From Ruminococcus sp. XPD3002 (GTDB lineage: Bacteria > Bacillota > Clostridia > Oscillospirales > Ruminococcaceae), in NCBI GenBank assembly GCA_900119535.1, contig FPJT01000002.1, positions 1 through 64,000 on the forward strand: a stretch of DNA of 64,000 nt, read 5' to 3'. This document shows, piece after piece, positions 42,856 through 52,099 of the stretch (its first letter is position 1; every line of letters starts with the position of its first letter). The notes below the pieces were generated by a model. The model ran no database searches. It worked only from the letters and a program-made list of their open reading frames with translations, and was not told where the DNA came from. The position numbers and the translations under genes are program-made.

Positions 42856-43764
42856 ATGAAAAAATTAACTGCCGCTTTCGTGAAATTTGTGAACAGCTTC
42901 CGCGAATCGATAATCGTTGGTACTGCCTGCGGAGTTCTTATATTCTACGGCTGTGCAGTGGCTTATGCTCTGCTTGAGAACGCAGGAGAAATACTGCCTT
43001 TTCTGGGAATGCTCGTTTTCTGCAATGTGGTCTCGGTTATAGGCGCTCTTGTTACTATCATCAGAAAAGGCTATCATAAGTATGACCAGGATATAATCGG
43101 CAACGCTTTTGTGGGATTCAGCAAGAAATGCCGTCTTTTCCACAGATCGGTCTCTGACCTCTTTGAACGCAGAGTGAATCACGCTCTTAACGGCTTTAAA
43201 GAGCTTGAAGCGAACTATACCGATTCTATGCGTCAGGATGAATGTGCCATACTCGATTTCTACCTCGGACGCTGCTATGATATCATGGATTATTCCCCGA
43301 ATGCTTCTATGTACTACACAAAGGCGAAAGCAAAGGGCTTCAGAAATGATATACTCATGCTGCTTCATGCAAGATGCTTTGCGGCAATGGGCGACACAGA
43401 CGAGGCTGTGAAACTTTACGATTCCATACTCTCGGATGACAGCAACTACTTCCGTAAGTATGTCAGGACCGATATGGGAAGAATGTACCTGAAACTCAAT
43501 GACGGAAAAAAAGCCCTTAAATACTTCGATGAGGCTATAAATAACCGCGAATGTTATGCGGATGCCCTCGGAGGAGCGGCTATCGCTCACCTTATGCTCC
43601 ATGAAATGGATAAGGGCGAGGAGCTTCACCGTACTGCGCTTCTCAACGGTATCAGGGACTCGAAGGGCTATATAACCTACTACCACGAGATAAAGAGTGC
43701 TGTTCTTGAGGAAATGGACAAGGAGGAACGCTCCGCTAAAAAGGAGGATATCAGGAATGTATAA
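42856..43764 (+). CDS. Membrane-anchored TPR-repeat protein
   Basis: 302 residues, with CGGAGG before the ATG. Two N-terminal transmembrane helices (about 17-45 and 49-68) precede a cytoplasmic domain with three or four TPR helix pairs (for example AILDFYLGRCYDIMDYSPNASMYYTKA, LHARCFAAMGDTDEAVKLYDSIL and DMGRMYLKLNDGKKALKYFDEAI). TPR domains bind proteins. The gene overlaps dnaX by 8 nt, so it is translated with it, but no known role in replication follows from this. Confidence 0.8.
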   Translation: MKKLTAAFVKFVNSFRESIIVGTACGVLIFYGCAVAYALLENAGEILPFLGMLVFCNVVSVIGALVTIIRKGYHKYDQDIIGNAFVGFSKKCRLFHRSVSDLFERRVNHALNGFKELEANYTDSMRQDECAILDFYLGRCYDIMDYSPNASMYYTKAKAKGFRNDILMLLHARCFAAMGDTDEAVKLYDSILSDDSNYFRKYVRTDMGRMYLKLNDGKKALKYFDEAINNRECYADALGGAAIAHLMLHEMDKGEELHRTALLNGIRDSKGYITYYHEIKSAVLEEMDKEERSAKKEDIRNV

Positions 43765-45376
43765 GGCGCTGTACCGTAAATGGAGACCGCTGACATTTGA
43801 TGACGTGATCTCGCAGCAGCACATTACAGATACTCTGAAAAACCAGATAATCAACGATAAGACCGCTCATGCCTATCTGTTTACAGGTTCGAGAGGTACC
43901 GGAAAGACCACCTGTTCAAGAATACTTGCCAAGGCTGTTAACTGTCCCGATATGAAGGACGGCAACCCCTGCCTTGTATGTGATATCTGCCGCGAAGCCG
44001 ATGAGGGTTCGCTTACCGATATAATAGAGATCGACGCCGCTTCCAACAACAGCGTCGAGGATATCCGTGATCTGCGCGACGGAGCTGTATATTCTCCCGA
44101 AAGATGCAGATACAAGATTTATATTATCGACGAGGTGCATATGCTCTCCCCCAGTGCTTTCAATGCGCTGCTGAAAATAATGGAAGAGCCGCCGCCTTAT
44201 GTCAAATTCATTCTCGCTACAACCGAGATACACAAGGTCCCGGCAACTATCGCTTCACGCTGTCAGCGGTACGATTTCCGCAGGATACGTCAGGAGGATA
44301 TTGCGGCAAGACTGCTGTATATCGCTCAGCAGGAGGAACTTTCGCTTACAGATGACGGCGCTGCTATGATCGCTAAGCTTGCGGACGGCGGTATGCGTGA
44401 TGCTGTATCGCTCCTTGACCAGTGTTCAGTATCTGCTGAGGAGATAACCGCTGCAACTGTATCTGCAACAGCAGGCATTGCAGGCAGAGACCACCTCTAT
44501 GAGATACTCGAAGCCGCTGTTGACGGAGATTCCCCCGCTGCACTTGCAGTTGTGGACCGACTCTATGATATGTCCAAGGACCTTACAAGACTCTGCGAGG
44601 AACTTATACTCCAGTTGAGAAATATCATGCTTCTTAAGGCTTCACCGCAGACTGCCGATAAACTTATAGTTTGTATGCCCGATGAGCTTGAAAGACTTAA
44701 GGCTATAGCCGAAAAGACCGAGCTTCAGAAGGTCATGGACAAGATAACCCTGTTCCAGCAGTGCAGGGAAAGGATGATGCGCGTCCTTAACAAGCGTGTG
44801 GAGTTTGAAATGACGCTGATACGTGTCTGCAATGGTGCGGGAAGCGCTCCTGCGGCAGCTGCGGATAATTCAGATATATATGCCAAGCTGAAACAGCTTG
44901 AAAACAAGCTCGCTCAGGTGAATACATCGGGAGGCAGAGCCCCTGCACCTAAAAAGGAAGAGGTGCTTACGGCAAACAGTCCTGCGGCAGAGGCAGAGCC
45001 TGCACCTAATGTGGATCTGAAAAAGCTCAGCGGCGACCAGATAACTCCCTGCGATAAGTGGGAAGAGATACTGGAAGAATTCGCTAAGATAAGTCCCTCT
45101 GTGGCAGGAAGCCTTGCGGATTCCTATGCGGCTACAGCAGGCAATGTAATGCTGATAACCTCTAAGAACCGCTTCTTCATAACTCTGTTTAAGCAGAAGG
45201 AACATGCAGTTGCGCTCGGTCAGGCGATATACAACGTTATGGGACAGCGCTACGTTATACGTGCAAGATGCGAGACATCAGAACATGAACAGAAAAGTCT
45301 GGCGGAAAGCCTGATAAAAAAAGCTCAGAACAGCAATATTGAAACAGCTGTTGATAATAAATCCAATCAAATATAA
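43757..45376 (+). CDS. dnaX: DNA polymerase III subunits gamma/tau
   Basis: 539 residues from the ATG at 43757 (MYKALYRKWRPLTFDDVISQQH, the family start), inside the end of the TPR gene. The AAA+ clamp-loader domain has Walker A GSRGTGKTTCSRILAKA, the zinc-binding Cys cluster (CPDMKDGNPCLVCDIC), the Walker B region IYIIDEVHMLS and sensor 1 FILATTE. Residues 360 on form the tau-type C-terminal extension with Ala/Pro linkers. It loads the beta clamp at the replication fork. Next are ybaB and recR. Confidence 0.97.
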   Translation: MYKALYRKWRPLTFDDVISQQHITDTLKNQIINDKTAHAYLFTGSRGTGKTTCSRILAKAVNCPDMKDGNPCLVCDICREADEGSLTDIIEIDAASNNSVEDIRDLRDGAVYSPERCRYKIYIIDEVHMLSPSAFNALLKIMEEPPPYVKFILATTEIHKVPATIASRCQRYDFRRIRQEDIAARLLYIAQQEELSLTDDGAAMIAKLADGGMRDAVSLLDQCSVSAEEITAATVSATAGIAGRDHLYEILEAAVDGDSPAALAVVDRLYDMSKDLTRLCEELILQLRNIMLLKASPQTADKLIVCMPDELERLKAIAEKTELQKVMDKITLFQQCRERMMRVLNKRVEFEMTLIRVCNGAGSAPAAAADNSDIYAKLKQLENKLAQVNTSGGRAPAPKKEEVLTANSPAAEAEPAPNVDLKKLSGDQITPCDKWEEILEEFAKISPSVAGSLADSYAATAGNVMLITSKNRFFITLFKQKEHAVALGQAIYNVMGQRYVIRARCETSEHEQKSLAESLIKKAQNSNIETAVDNKSNQI

Positions 45377-45391
45377 AGGAGAATTTTAAAA

Positions 45392-45736
45392 ATGAAAGCA
45401 AGAATACCAAAGAATAACGGCGGAGCTCAGAATATGAACCAGATGATCAGACAGGCACAGAAGATGCAGGATCAGATCACAGAGCTTCAGGAAGATATAG
45501 AGGCAAGAGACTTCACTGCTACAGCAGGCGGCGGTGCAGTTGAACTCGTTATGACAGGCAAGAAGACTATCAAGTCCCTTACACTTAAGCCCGAGGTAGT
45601 TGATCCCGAGGATATCGAGATGCTTCAGGACCTCATCATCAGTGCTGTAAACGAGGCTGTTAACAACATCGAGTCTACTACAGAGGAAGAAATGAGCAAG
45701 ATCACAGGCGGCGTTTCTCTCCCCGGACTGTTCTGA
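45392..45736 (+). CDS. ybaB: Nucleoid-associated protein YbaB/EbfC
   Basis: 114 residues. The core has a long N-terminal helix (MNQMIRQAQKMQDQITELQEDIEAR), then the FTATAGGGAVELVMTGKKTIKSLTLKPEVV beta region and DLIISAVNEAVNN. A typical dimeric DNA-binding protein found between dnaX and recR. The Met-rich tail of some members is missing. Confidence 0.96.
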   Translation: MKARIPKNNGGAQNMNQMIRQAQKMQDQITELQEDIEARDFTATAGGGAVELVMTGKKTIKSLTLKPEVVDPEDIEMLQDLIISAVNEAVNNIESTTEEEMSKITGGVSLPGLF

Positions 45737-45739
45737 TAA

Positions 45740-46342
45740 ATGGCAGATCATAATGCGCTTCCGCTGGTCATACTTGCGGAAAAATTCGCTTCGCTCCCAG
45801 GTATCGGGATGAAGTCCGCACAGCGTCTTGCATATCACGTTATGTCTATGGACAGAACTCAGGTTGAGGACTTCGCTCAGGCACTCATCAATGCCAAGGA
45901 TAATGTACACAGATGCAGTGTCTGTCAGAACCTTACCGAGCGCGAGGTGTGTCCCATTTGCAGCGACGATTCCAGAGATAAGAGCGTTATCTGCGTTGTT
46001 GAGAGTCCAAAGGACGTTACCGCTTTCGAGCGTACAAGAGAGTTCGGTGGAGTATATCATGTGCTTCACGGACTGCTTTCACCTATGGACGGCATAACGC
46101 CTGATAAGCTACGCATCAAGGAACTCCTTGCACGTATTGCAGATGGCGGAGTGGAAGAAGTCATAATGGCTACCAATCCGACTGTTGAGGGTGACGCTAC
46201 AGCGCTGTATATAGCAAATCTGCTGAAGCCGCTCGGACTAAAGGTCTCGCGCCTTGCCTTCGGCTTGCCCGTTGGCGGTATTCTCGAATACGCCGACGAA
46301 GTCACACTGTATAAAGCACTTGAAAACAGAAACGATATGTAA
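45740..46342 (+). CDS. recR: Recombination mediator RecR
   Basis: 200 residues, normal length, starting 3 nt after ybaB stops. HhH motif (LPGIGMKSAQRLAYHVM), C4 zinc finger (CSVCQNLTEREVCPICSD) and Toprim domain (ICVVESPKDVTAFERT; EVIMATNPTVEGDATALYI) are all present. It helps load RecA at single-stranded gaps with RecF or RecO. Confidence 0.97.
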   Translation: MADHNALPLVILAEKFASLPGIGMKSAQRLAYHVMSMDRTQVEDFAQALINAKDNVHRCSVCQNLTEREVCPICSDDSRDKSVICVVESPKDVTAFERTREFGGVYHVLHGLLSPMDGITPDKLRIKELLARIADGGVEEVIMATNPTVEGDATALYIANLLKPLGLKVSRLAFGLPVGGILEYADEVTLYKALENRNDM

Positions 46343-46377
46343 CCGCAGGGTTATACAGATATCAATATGCAATTATT

Positions 46378-46580
46378 CGGGGGAAAACCTTTCTGAGGAA
46401 AGGTTCTTCCCCCGAACCCCTTTTCCAAAGACTTTTTGCCCCAAATTTTAAGCCTGACAGGGTACTCACTCATAGTATTACTAAACCGATAGTTTTACAT
46501 GAGTACCCTGTCAGGCTTAAAATTTAAAGTAAGAGTTCTGAAAATGAGTGAGGGAAACCCTTACTCAAAGAGTTCCCCTC
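46378..46580. repeat. Family B nested palindrome between convergent genes, copy B2
   Basis: CGGGGGAAAACCTTTC/GAAAGGTTCTTCCCCCG hairpin, then CCCCTTTTCCAAAGACTTTTTGCCCC. A long stem AAATTTTAAGCCTGACAGGG and its complement (46442-46525) follows, then GAGGGAAACCCTTACTC/GAGTTCCCCTC. It is the reverse complement of the plan of copy B1, but the inner arm of the long stem has a different sequence with full pairing kept. It fills the gap between recR and the anti-sigma gene, probably ending both transcripts. Confidence 0.8.
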
Positions 46581-46619
46581 AATAATGCATATAGATCTTT
46601 ATATAAACTTACAGGTATA

Positions 46620-47516
46620 TCAATCCTCTATTTTTTCATCAGGATCTGCTTCAAACAGTTCGTGAGAGTTTGTTTCTTCCCAGTCTATTGCGAAGCTTTC
46701 GCTGTTATACCATGTTATACGTGCCTTTGTTGATTCATCGGCAGAACCAAAATGGAACACAGCGTGGTCTTCCTCTGCGTCGACAGTGAACGAGAGTCCC
46801 GTACCTGTTTCAGCAAAGTGGAACTTTCCGCCGCTTCCGTCATGATAGAACAGCCAGTAGCGCTCTCTGCCGTCCTCCTCGGACTTCCAGTAGCCTACAG
46901 GAAGCTTTACTGTTACGGTCTCTGTATGAGTTTCGGTAGCAGGCTCTGTAGCTGCGGCAGTTGTTTCCGTATTCAGCGGATCAATGGTAGTTACGTCCGT
47001 TTCGGTAGTTGTTTCTGTAGTGGAAGAAGTGGTCTCGGATGAAGTTGAGGATGTTTCTGTAGTATAAGCCACATATGGCTTTTCTGTAGCTGTAGTTGTG
47101 GTTACGGGCGCCGAAGTTACCACAGCGGTATTGGTTTGTTCGTTTTCCTTTACATGTTCGGTTATCGTGTATGAACCTGCAGCAGCACCCTGTGCAGATG
47201 TGCTCTGATTCTGCTTGTCGGAAGCCGAAGGATCACTCATATTTCTCGTCAGGTAAACGGTACCGCATATGCCTATGGCTGCGATCGCTATTGCAGCGGC
47301 AGTTGCAGCGAATTTATACCACTTAGGACGTGAGTATATCTCAGTTCCTGAAACGGTCTCGCCTTCTGCACCGTCGGTATCAGTAGTTTTATCGAGGCAT
47401 TTCTGTATGATACGAGATTTGTCCTCATCGCTGAGAGGAGGAAACTCCTCTGATACCTTTTCGATTTCGTGATCTTCAAGTCCGCCGAGCTTATTTAACA
47501 ATTCTTTGTTATCCAT
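46620..47516 (-). CDS. Single-pass membrane protein, candidate anti-sigma factor
   Basis: 298 residues from the ATG at 47516, which overlaps the end of the ECF sigma gene by 8 nt, the usual coupling of sigma and anti-sigma genes. An N-terminal cytoplasmic part of about 70 residues is followed by a transmembrane helix (FAATAAAIAIAAIGICGTVYLT). The outside part has a long Thr/Ser/Glu linker (about 125-200) and a C-terminal beta-rich domain (LPVGYWKSEEDGRERYWLFYHDGSGGKFHF). No classical zinc anti-sigma HxxxCxxC motif is seen, so the anti-sigma role rests on gene arrangement and topology. The outer domain could sense a wall or extracellular ligand. Confidence 0.7.
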   Translation of the reverse strand: MDNKELLNKLGGLEDHEIEKVSEEFPPLSDEDKSRIIQKCLDKTTDTDGAEGETVSGTEIYSRPKWYKFAATAAAIAIAAIGICGTVYLTRNMSDPSASDKQNQSTSAQGAAAGSYTITEHVKENEQTNTAVVTSAPVTTTTATEKPYVAYTTETSSTSSETTSSTTETTTETDVTTIDPLNTETTAAATEPATETHTETVTVKLPVGYWKSEEDGRERYWLFYHDGSGGKFHFAETGTGLSFTVDAEEDHAVFHFGSADESTKARITWYNSESFAIDWEETNSHELFEADPDEKIED

Positions 47517-48078
47517 TCTCTTCACCCTTTCCAATTAGGCTCTTTATCTTATCTCTTGCTCTGAGACTTCTTTTCTGTACAGCGGCTGCTGTCATTTTCA
47601 GCCTTGAAGCTATATCTGCAACGGTCATACCGTAGTAATACTGATAGACAATTATCGTAGAATCAGGCTTGCCGAGAGACCTTACAGCCTCCCAGAGTTT
47701 ACCGCGGAGTATATTCTCTTCCGCTTCGTTCTCGGTATCATCGGGAGAATTCGGAAGGGGAGCACAATCCGGGTCATCTATGTATTCCGTAGTGCTATAC
47801 TTCCTTGAAAGCTGGCGGAACGCATCTATTGCTCTGCGTTTTGCTATGGTGCTTATAAATGTCTTGATATTTCCGTTATCAGGGGAATATTTATCCGAAG
47901 ATCTGAAAATTTCCACGAAAATATCGCTTACACAATCTTCTATATCGTCTTTTGAGGCACATCCTGCGAGTTTATCCGCAGCGATAGTGTAAACAAGTCC
48001 TCCGAAGCATTCAACGAGCTTACCATAGGCTTCTTTTGGCGAAGACCTGAGGATATCAGCCCATTCTGTGTCTGTCAA
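47509..48078 (-). CDS. ECF-type RNA polymerase sigma factor
   Basis: A TTG start at 48078 (GAGGTGAT about 5 nt upstream) is preferred over a GTG at 48114 that has no ribosome-binding site, giving 189 residues. Region 2 (EDCVSDIFVEIFRS, IKTFISTIAKRRAIDAFRQ) and region 4 with its HTH (YYGMTVADIASRLKMTAAAVQKRSLRARDKIK) are clear, separated by an acidic linker. It would redirect RNA polymerase to a small regulon when released by the membrane protein encoded next to it. Confidence 0.88.
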   Translation of the reverse strand: MTDTEWADILRSSPKEAYGKLVECFGGLVYTIAADKLAGCASKDDIEDCVSDIFVEIFRSSDKYSPDNGNIKTFISTIAKRRAIDAFRQLSRKYSTTEYIDDPDCAPLPNSPDDTENEAEENILRGKLWEAVRSLGKPDSTIIVYQYYYGMTVADIASRLKMTAAAVQKRSLRARDKIKSLIGKGEENG

Positions 48079-48159
48079 TATTATCACCTCGGTTTCCGTC
48101 CTTTGATCGATCACTTATTACATTCGTTTCGGGATTAGATTTAAGGACAAATTAATGCA

Positions 48160-48199
48160 AAAAAATGAACAGTTGTCAGAATATTATCCGACAACTGTT
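48160..48199 (-). terminator. Terminator of the heat-shock operon after dnaJ
   Basis: Minus strand: AACAGTTGTC/GACAACTGTT stem, followed by CATTTTTTTGC. Confidence 0.9.
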
Positions 48200-48208
48200 T
48201 TATAGTTC

Positions 48209-49357
48209 TCAGAAATCAAGCTTAGCTTTCAGCTTCTCGAAGAAGCTCTGACGCTTTGCATAATTCTTATCGGAAAGGGATGCTTCAAATTCTTTAAGCA
48301 GGTCTTTCTGCTTCTTAGTGAGATTTTTTGGAACTTCAACATATATCTTAACGTACTGATCTCCGCGTTCGGAACGGCGTATCTTCTTTACGCCCTTGCC
48401 TTTAAGGCGGAATACTGTACCTGTCTGAGTACCTTCGCTTATGTTGTATTTAACGTCGCCGTCGATAGTCGGAACGGTTATCTCAGAGCCGAGAACGGCT
48501 TCCATATAAGTAACGGGGATATCGCAGTGGATGTCGTATCCTTCTCTTGTGAATAAAGGATGAGCCTTGACATTTACGTTGAGGAGAAGGTCGCCTGAAG
48601 GACCTCCGTTTATACCGCAGTCGCCCTGACCGCCGAGACGGATAGTCTGTCCGTTATCGATACCTGCGGGGATATCGAAAGAAACCGTCTTCTGAACGCG
48701 CATTCTTCCGCCGCCGCGGCACTTTGGACATGGGTTCTTGACGATCTTGCCCTTGCCTCCGCAGTGAGGACATGGCTTTGTTGAGGAGATAGCGCCGAAA
48801 GGTGTACGCTGAGTTGTCTTGATGCTTCCTCTGCCCTGACAGTCGGGACAGATCTCAACAGATGAACCTGCTGCTGCACCTGTTCCGTTACAATCCTCGC
48901 ATATAGTCATGCGGTTGAGCTTGACCTCCTGCTTTTTACCCTTGCAGGCGTCCATAAAGCTGATAGTAACAGTCTCCTGTATATCGGAACCGCGGCGCGG
49001 AGCGTTGGCAGTGTTTCTTGTTGAACCGCCGCCGAAGCCGAAACCGCCGAAGATGTTTTCAAGTATATCACCCATATCGCCGAAACCGCCGAAGCCGTCC
49101 ATACCGCCTGCGCCGCCGCCGTAGCTCGGATCAACGCCTGCATGTCCGAACTGGTCGTATCTTGCACGCTTTTCGGGATCGGAAAGCACCTCGTTGGCCT
49201 CGTTTATCTCCTGAAACTTCTCAACATATGAAGGATCATCGGGGTGAAGGTCGGGGTGGTTTTCTCTTGCCTTTTTACGGAAGGCTTTTTTTATCTCATC
49301 CTCCGAAGCACCTTTCTGGATGCCGAGGATTTCATAATAATCTCTTTTTTCAGCCAT
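48209..49357 (-). CDS. dnaJ: Co-chaperone DnaJ
   Basis: 382 residues. J domain with the HPD motif (ENHPDLHPDD), Gly/Phe-rich region, four CxxCxGxG zinc repeats (CEDCNGTG, CPDCQGRG, CPHCGGKG, CPKCRGGG), and two C-terminal substrate-binding domains. It delivers substrates to DnaK and stimulates its ATPase. Last gene of the hrcA operon. Confidence 0.98.
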   Translation of the reverse strand: MAEKRDYYEILGIQKGASEDEIKKAFRKKARENHPDLHPDDPSYVEKFQEINEANEVLSDPEKRARYDQFGHAGVDPSYGGGAGGMDGFGGFGDMGDILENIFGGFGFGGGSTRNTANAPRRGSDIQETVTISFMDACKGKKQEVKLNRMTICEDCNGTGAAAGSSVEICPDCQGRGSIKTTQRTPFGAISSTKPCPHCGGKGKIVKNPCPKCRGGGRMRVQKTVSFDIPAGIDNGQTIRLGGQGDCGINGGPSGDLLLNVNVKAHPLFTREGYDIHCDIPVTYMEAVLGSEITVPTIDGDVKYNISEGTQTGTVFRLKGKGVKKIRRSERGDQYVKIYVEVPKNLTKKQKDLLKEFEASLSDKNYAKRQSFFEKLKAKLDF

Positions 49358-49500
49358 ATACTATTCTCCTTGATCAGAAAGCAGTATTTGTTACATTAGA
49401 AAATAACCGACCTCTGCTTGCTGATTTCAACTTTCTGAATAATACACCATTAGGGCGAAACGGATTTCGCCCTTTTTTGGTGATGTTATTTTTTTTATTA

Positions 49501-51363
49501 TCAAACCTCTGTGAAGTCTGCATCAACTACGCCGTCATCGTTTGAAGATGAAGTGCCTGCATCAGCAGCTCCGCCCATATTAGCGAACTGTGAAGGATCG
49601 ATACCCCCTGCGCCGCCGTTTGGATTAGCCTGCTGGTAGACCTTTGCAGAGAGGTCATAGAATGCCTTCTGGAGCTCTTCCTTAAGGCTCTTGATCTCGT
49701 CGTTGTTGTTAGCTTCGATAGCTGATTTCAGTGCAGCGCACTTGCTCTCGATATTGGACTTCTCATCAGCGGAAACCTTGTCGCCGAAGTCTGCAAGAGC
49801 CTTCTCGCACTGGAATACGAGGTTCTCAGCTTCGTTCTTGTTGTCAACTTCCTCACGGCGCTTCTTATCCTCAGCAGCGTACTGCTCAGCTTCCTTGACA
49901 GCCTTGTCGATGTCCTCCTTGGACATGTTTGTTGAAGCTGTGATAGAGATGTTCTGCTCCTTGCCTGTACCGAGGTCCTTAGCGGAAACGTGAACGATAC
50001 CGTTCTGGTCGATATCGAAAGTAACTTCGATCTGTGGGATTCCTCTTGGTGCAGGAGCGATACCGTCGAGACGGAAAGTACCGAGCTGCTTGTTATCTCT
50101 TGCGAATTCACGCTCGCCCTGGAGTACGTTGATATCAACTGCAGGCTGATTGTCTGCATAAGTTGAGAATATCTGTGACTTCTTTGTAGGGATAGTTGTG
50201 TTTCTCTCGATCATTTTTGTGCAAACGCCGCCTGCTGTCTCGATACCGAGTGAAAGCGGAGTTACATCGAGGAGGAGGAGACCGTTCTTAACGTCGCCGC
50301 CGAGAACGCCGCCCTGGTATGCAGCACCGAGTGCAACACACTCATCAGGGTTGATGCCCTTGAAAGGATCCTTGCCGATGAGCTTCTTAACAGCTTCCTG
50401 AACAGCAGGGATTCTTGAAGAACCGCCGACCATGAGGACCTTGTTGATCTCTGAGATAGCAAGTCCGCTGTCGCTGAGAGCCTGTCTTACAGGTCCCATA
50501 GTAGCCTCTACGAGGTCTGCTGTGAGCTCGTTGAACTTAGCCTGTGTAAGAGTAAGGTCAAGGTGCTTAGGAGTGCCTGAAGCATCAACAGTGATGAACG
50601 GGATGTTTATGTTAGATGTTGTAGTTGAAGAAAGCTCGATCTTGGACTTCTCAGCAGCGTCCTTAAGTCTCTGAGCAGCCATTTTATCAGTTGAAAGGTC
50701 GATACCCTCAGTCTTCTTGAATTCGTCTACCATCCAGTTGATGATACGCTGGTCGAAGTCATCACCGCCGAGACGGTTGTTACCTGCTGTAGCAAGAACC
50801 TGCTGAACATCTTCGCCCATTTCGATGATAGATACATCGAATGTACCGCCGCCGAGGTCGTAAACCATTACAGTCTGTTCCTCTTCCTTGTCGATACCGT
50901 AGGAAAGAGCAGCAGCAGTAGGCTCGTTGATGATACGCTTAACTGTAAGACCTGCGATCTGACCTGCATCCTTTGTAGCCTGTCTCTGTGAGTCTGTGAA
51001 GTAAGCAGGAACTGTGATAACAGCTTCTGTAACAGGCTCGCCGAGGTAAGCCTCTGCATCAGCCTTGAGCTTCTGGAGTATCATAGCTGATATCTCCTGT
51101 GGAGTGTACTTCTTATCGTCGATAGATACCTTATAATCAGAACCCATGTGTCTCTTGATAGAAGAAACTGTTCTGTCGTGGTTTGTGATAGCCTGTCTCT
51201 TAGCCACCTGACCAACAAGACGCTCGCCGTTGTTAGTGAAAGCGACTACTGAAGGTGTAGTTCTTGCGCCCTCGCTGTTGGGGATAACTACAGCGTTACC
51301 GCCCTCCATAACAGCTACGCAAGAGTTAGTTGTACCAAGGTCAATACCAATAATTTTGCTCAT
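49501..51363 (-). CDS. dnaK: Chaperone DnaK (Hsp70)
   Basis: 620 residues; GGGAGG before the ATG. The nucleotide-binding domain carries [27 protein letters not shown] and [10 protein letters not shown]; the substrate-binding domain follows, with a helical lid and a short acidic end. Third gene of the CIRCE-controlled operon. A hairpin (AGGGCGAAA/TTTCGCCCT, 49452-49473) lies in the dnaK-dnaJ gap; on the transcribed strand it has no T-tract after it, so it is more likely an RNA-processing or stability element than a terminator. Confidence 0.98.
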   Translation of the reverse strand: MSKIIGIDLGTTNSCVAVMEGGNAVVIPNSEGARTTPSVVAFTNNGERLVGQVAKRQAITNHDRTVSSIKRHMGSDYKVSIDDKKYTPQEISAMILQKLKADAEAYLGEPVTEAVITVPAYFTDSQRQATKDAGQIAGLTVKRIINEPTAAALSYGIDKEEEQTVMVYDLGGGTFDVSIIEMGEDVQQVLATAGNNRLGGDDFDQRIINWMVDEFKKTEGIDLSTDKMAAQRLKDAAEKSKIELSSTTTSNINIPFITVDASGTPKHLDLTLTQAKFNELTADLVEATMGPVRQALSDSGLAISEINKVLMVGGSSRIPAVQEAVKKLIGKDPFKGINPDECVALGAAYQGGVLGGDVKNGLLLLDVTPLSLGIETAGGVCTKMIERNTTIPTKKSQIFSTYADNQPAVDINVLQGEREFARDNKQLGTFRLDGIAPAPRGIPQIEVTFDIDQNGIVHVSAKDLGTGKEQNISITASTNMSKEDIDKAVKEAEQYAAEDKKRREEVDNKNEAENLVFQCEKALADFGDKVSADEKSNIESKCAALKSAIEANNNDEIKSLKEELQKAFYDLSAKVYQQANPNGGAGGIDPSQFANMGGAADAGTSSSNDDGVVDADFTEV

Positions 51364-51382
51364 AATATATTCCTCCCTATTT

Positions 51383-51510
51383 TAAGCCATTAGCCGTCAG
51401 CCTTAAGCCTTTAGCTAATGGTGTCCGCTTTGCGGACATTTTTGAATTTTCTTATTAACTGTAATCTGCTGCTTTTAGCTAAAAGCTAACGGCTAATGGC
51501 TAAAGGCTTA
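51383..51510 (-). repeat. Inverted repeat with central hairpin between grpE and dnaK
   Basis: TAAGCCATTAGCCGT (51383-51397) and its partner around ACGGCTAATGGCT (51489-51501) form the outer arms, with shifted internal repeats of TTAGCTAA-type sequence. A GTCCGC/GCGGAC hairpin lies in the middle. It overlaps the grpE stop codon and ends about 20 nt before the dnaK start, so it is transcribed within the operon. Confidence 0.75.
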
Positions 51511-52080
51511 TACCGCAACTGCTACCATAGCAGGTCTGATGAGTTTATCGCCCATCATATAGCCCTTCTGGAAAACCTGACATACATGATTGCTTGCGTA
51601 ATCTGTGCCGTCAAGCTGTTGTATAGCATTGTGGAAATTCGGATCGAATTCTGCGCCGAGAGCATCGATCTCGATAACGTTCATCTTATTGAGGAACTCC
51701 TTGATCTGTCCGAATATCATGCTCATGCCGTTTTTGAAGTTCTCGTCGCTGCACTCGAATTCAAGTGAACGCTCGAAGCTGTCGATAACGGGAAGCAGAT
51801 TCTCAACGCATTTTGCGGAAGCGTTCTGATAGGTCTCTGTTTTTTCCCTTGCAGTACGCTTGCGGTAGTTATCATATTCCGCAAAGAGTCGGAGGTATTT
51901 GTCATTTGCCTCTGAGAGGGCGTCCTCAAGGTCTGAGAACTGTGTAGCCGTATCGTTGTATTCGCTTACGGCATCCTCTTCGTCGGTATTCTCATCTTCG
52001 CATACATCTGTATCTTCTGTATCTTCGATGACTTCCTCAAGCTCTTCAGCGGACTCGTTAGCAATATTCTTTTCGTCCAT
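51508..52080 (-). CDS. grpE: Nucleotide exchange factor GrpE
   Basis: ATG at 52080 with AAGGAG 7 nt upstream; an in-frame extension to 52119 would overlap hrcA. 190 residues. An acidic, low-complexity N-terminus (about 1-50) leads to a long coiled coil (LRLFAEYDNYRKRTAREKTE) and the C-terminal beta domain with the family pattern FDPNFHNAIQQLDGTDYASNHV...FQKGYMMGDKLIRPAMVAV. Exchanges ADP for ATP on DnaK. Confidence 0.97.
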   Translation of the reverse strand: MDEKNIANESAEELEEVIEDTEDTDVCEDENTDEEDAVSEYNDTATQFSDLEDALSEANDKYLRLFAEYDNYRKRTAREKTETYQNASAKCVENLLPVIDSFERSLEFECSDENFKNGMSMIFGQIKEFLNKMNVIEIDALGAEFDPNFHNAIQQLDGTDYASNHVCQVFQKGYMMGDKLIRPAMVAVAV

Positions 52081-52099
52081 AGGTGTACTCCTTCCTGCG

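Noticed and set aside
42717..42977. 86-codon frame over the SRP RNA
   Set aside because: It covers the conserved SRP RNA domain and runs out of frame into the TPR gene; not a protein gene.
49452..49473. Hairpin between dnaK and dnaJ as a terminator
   Set aside because: The T-run lies on the plus strand only; on the transcribed minus strand no T-tract follows, and dnaJ shares the operon.
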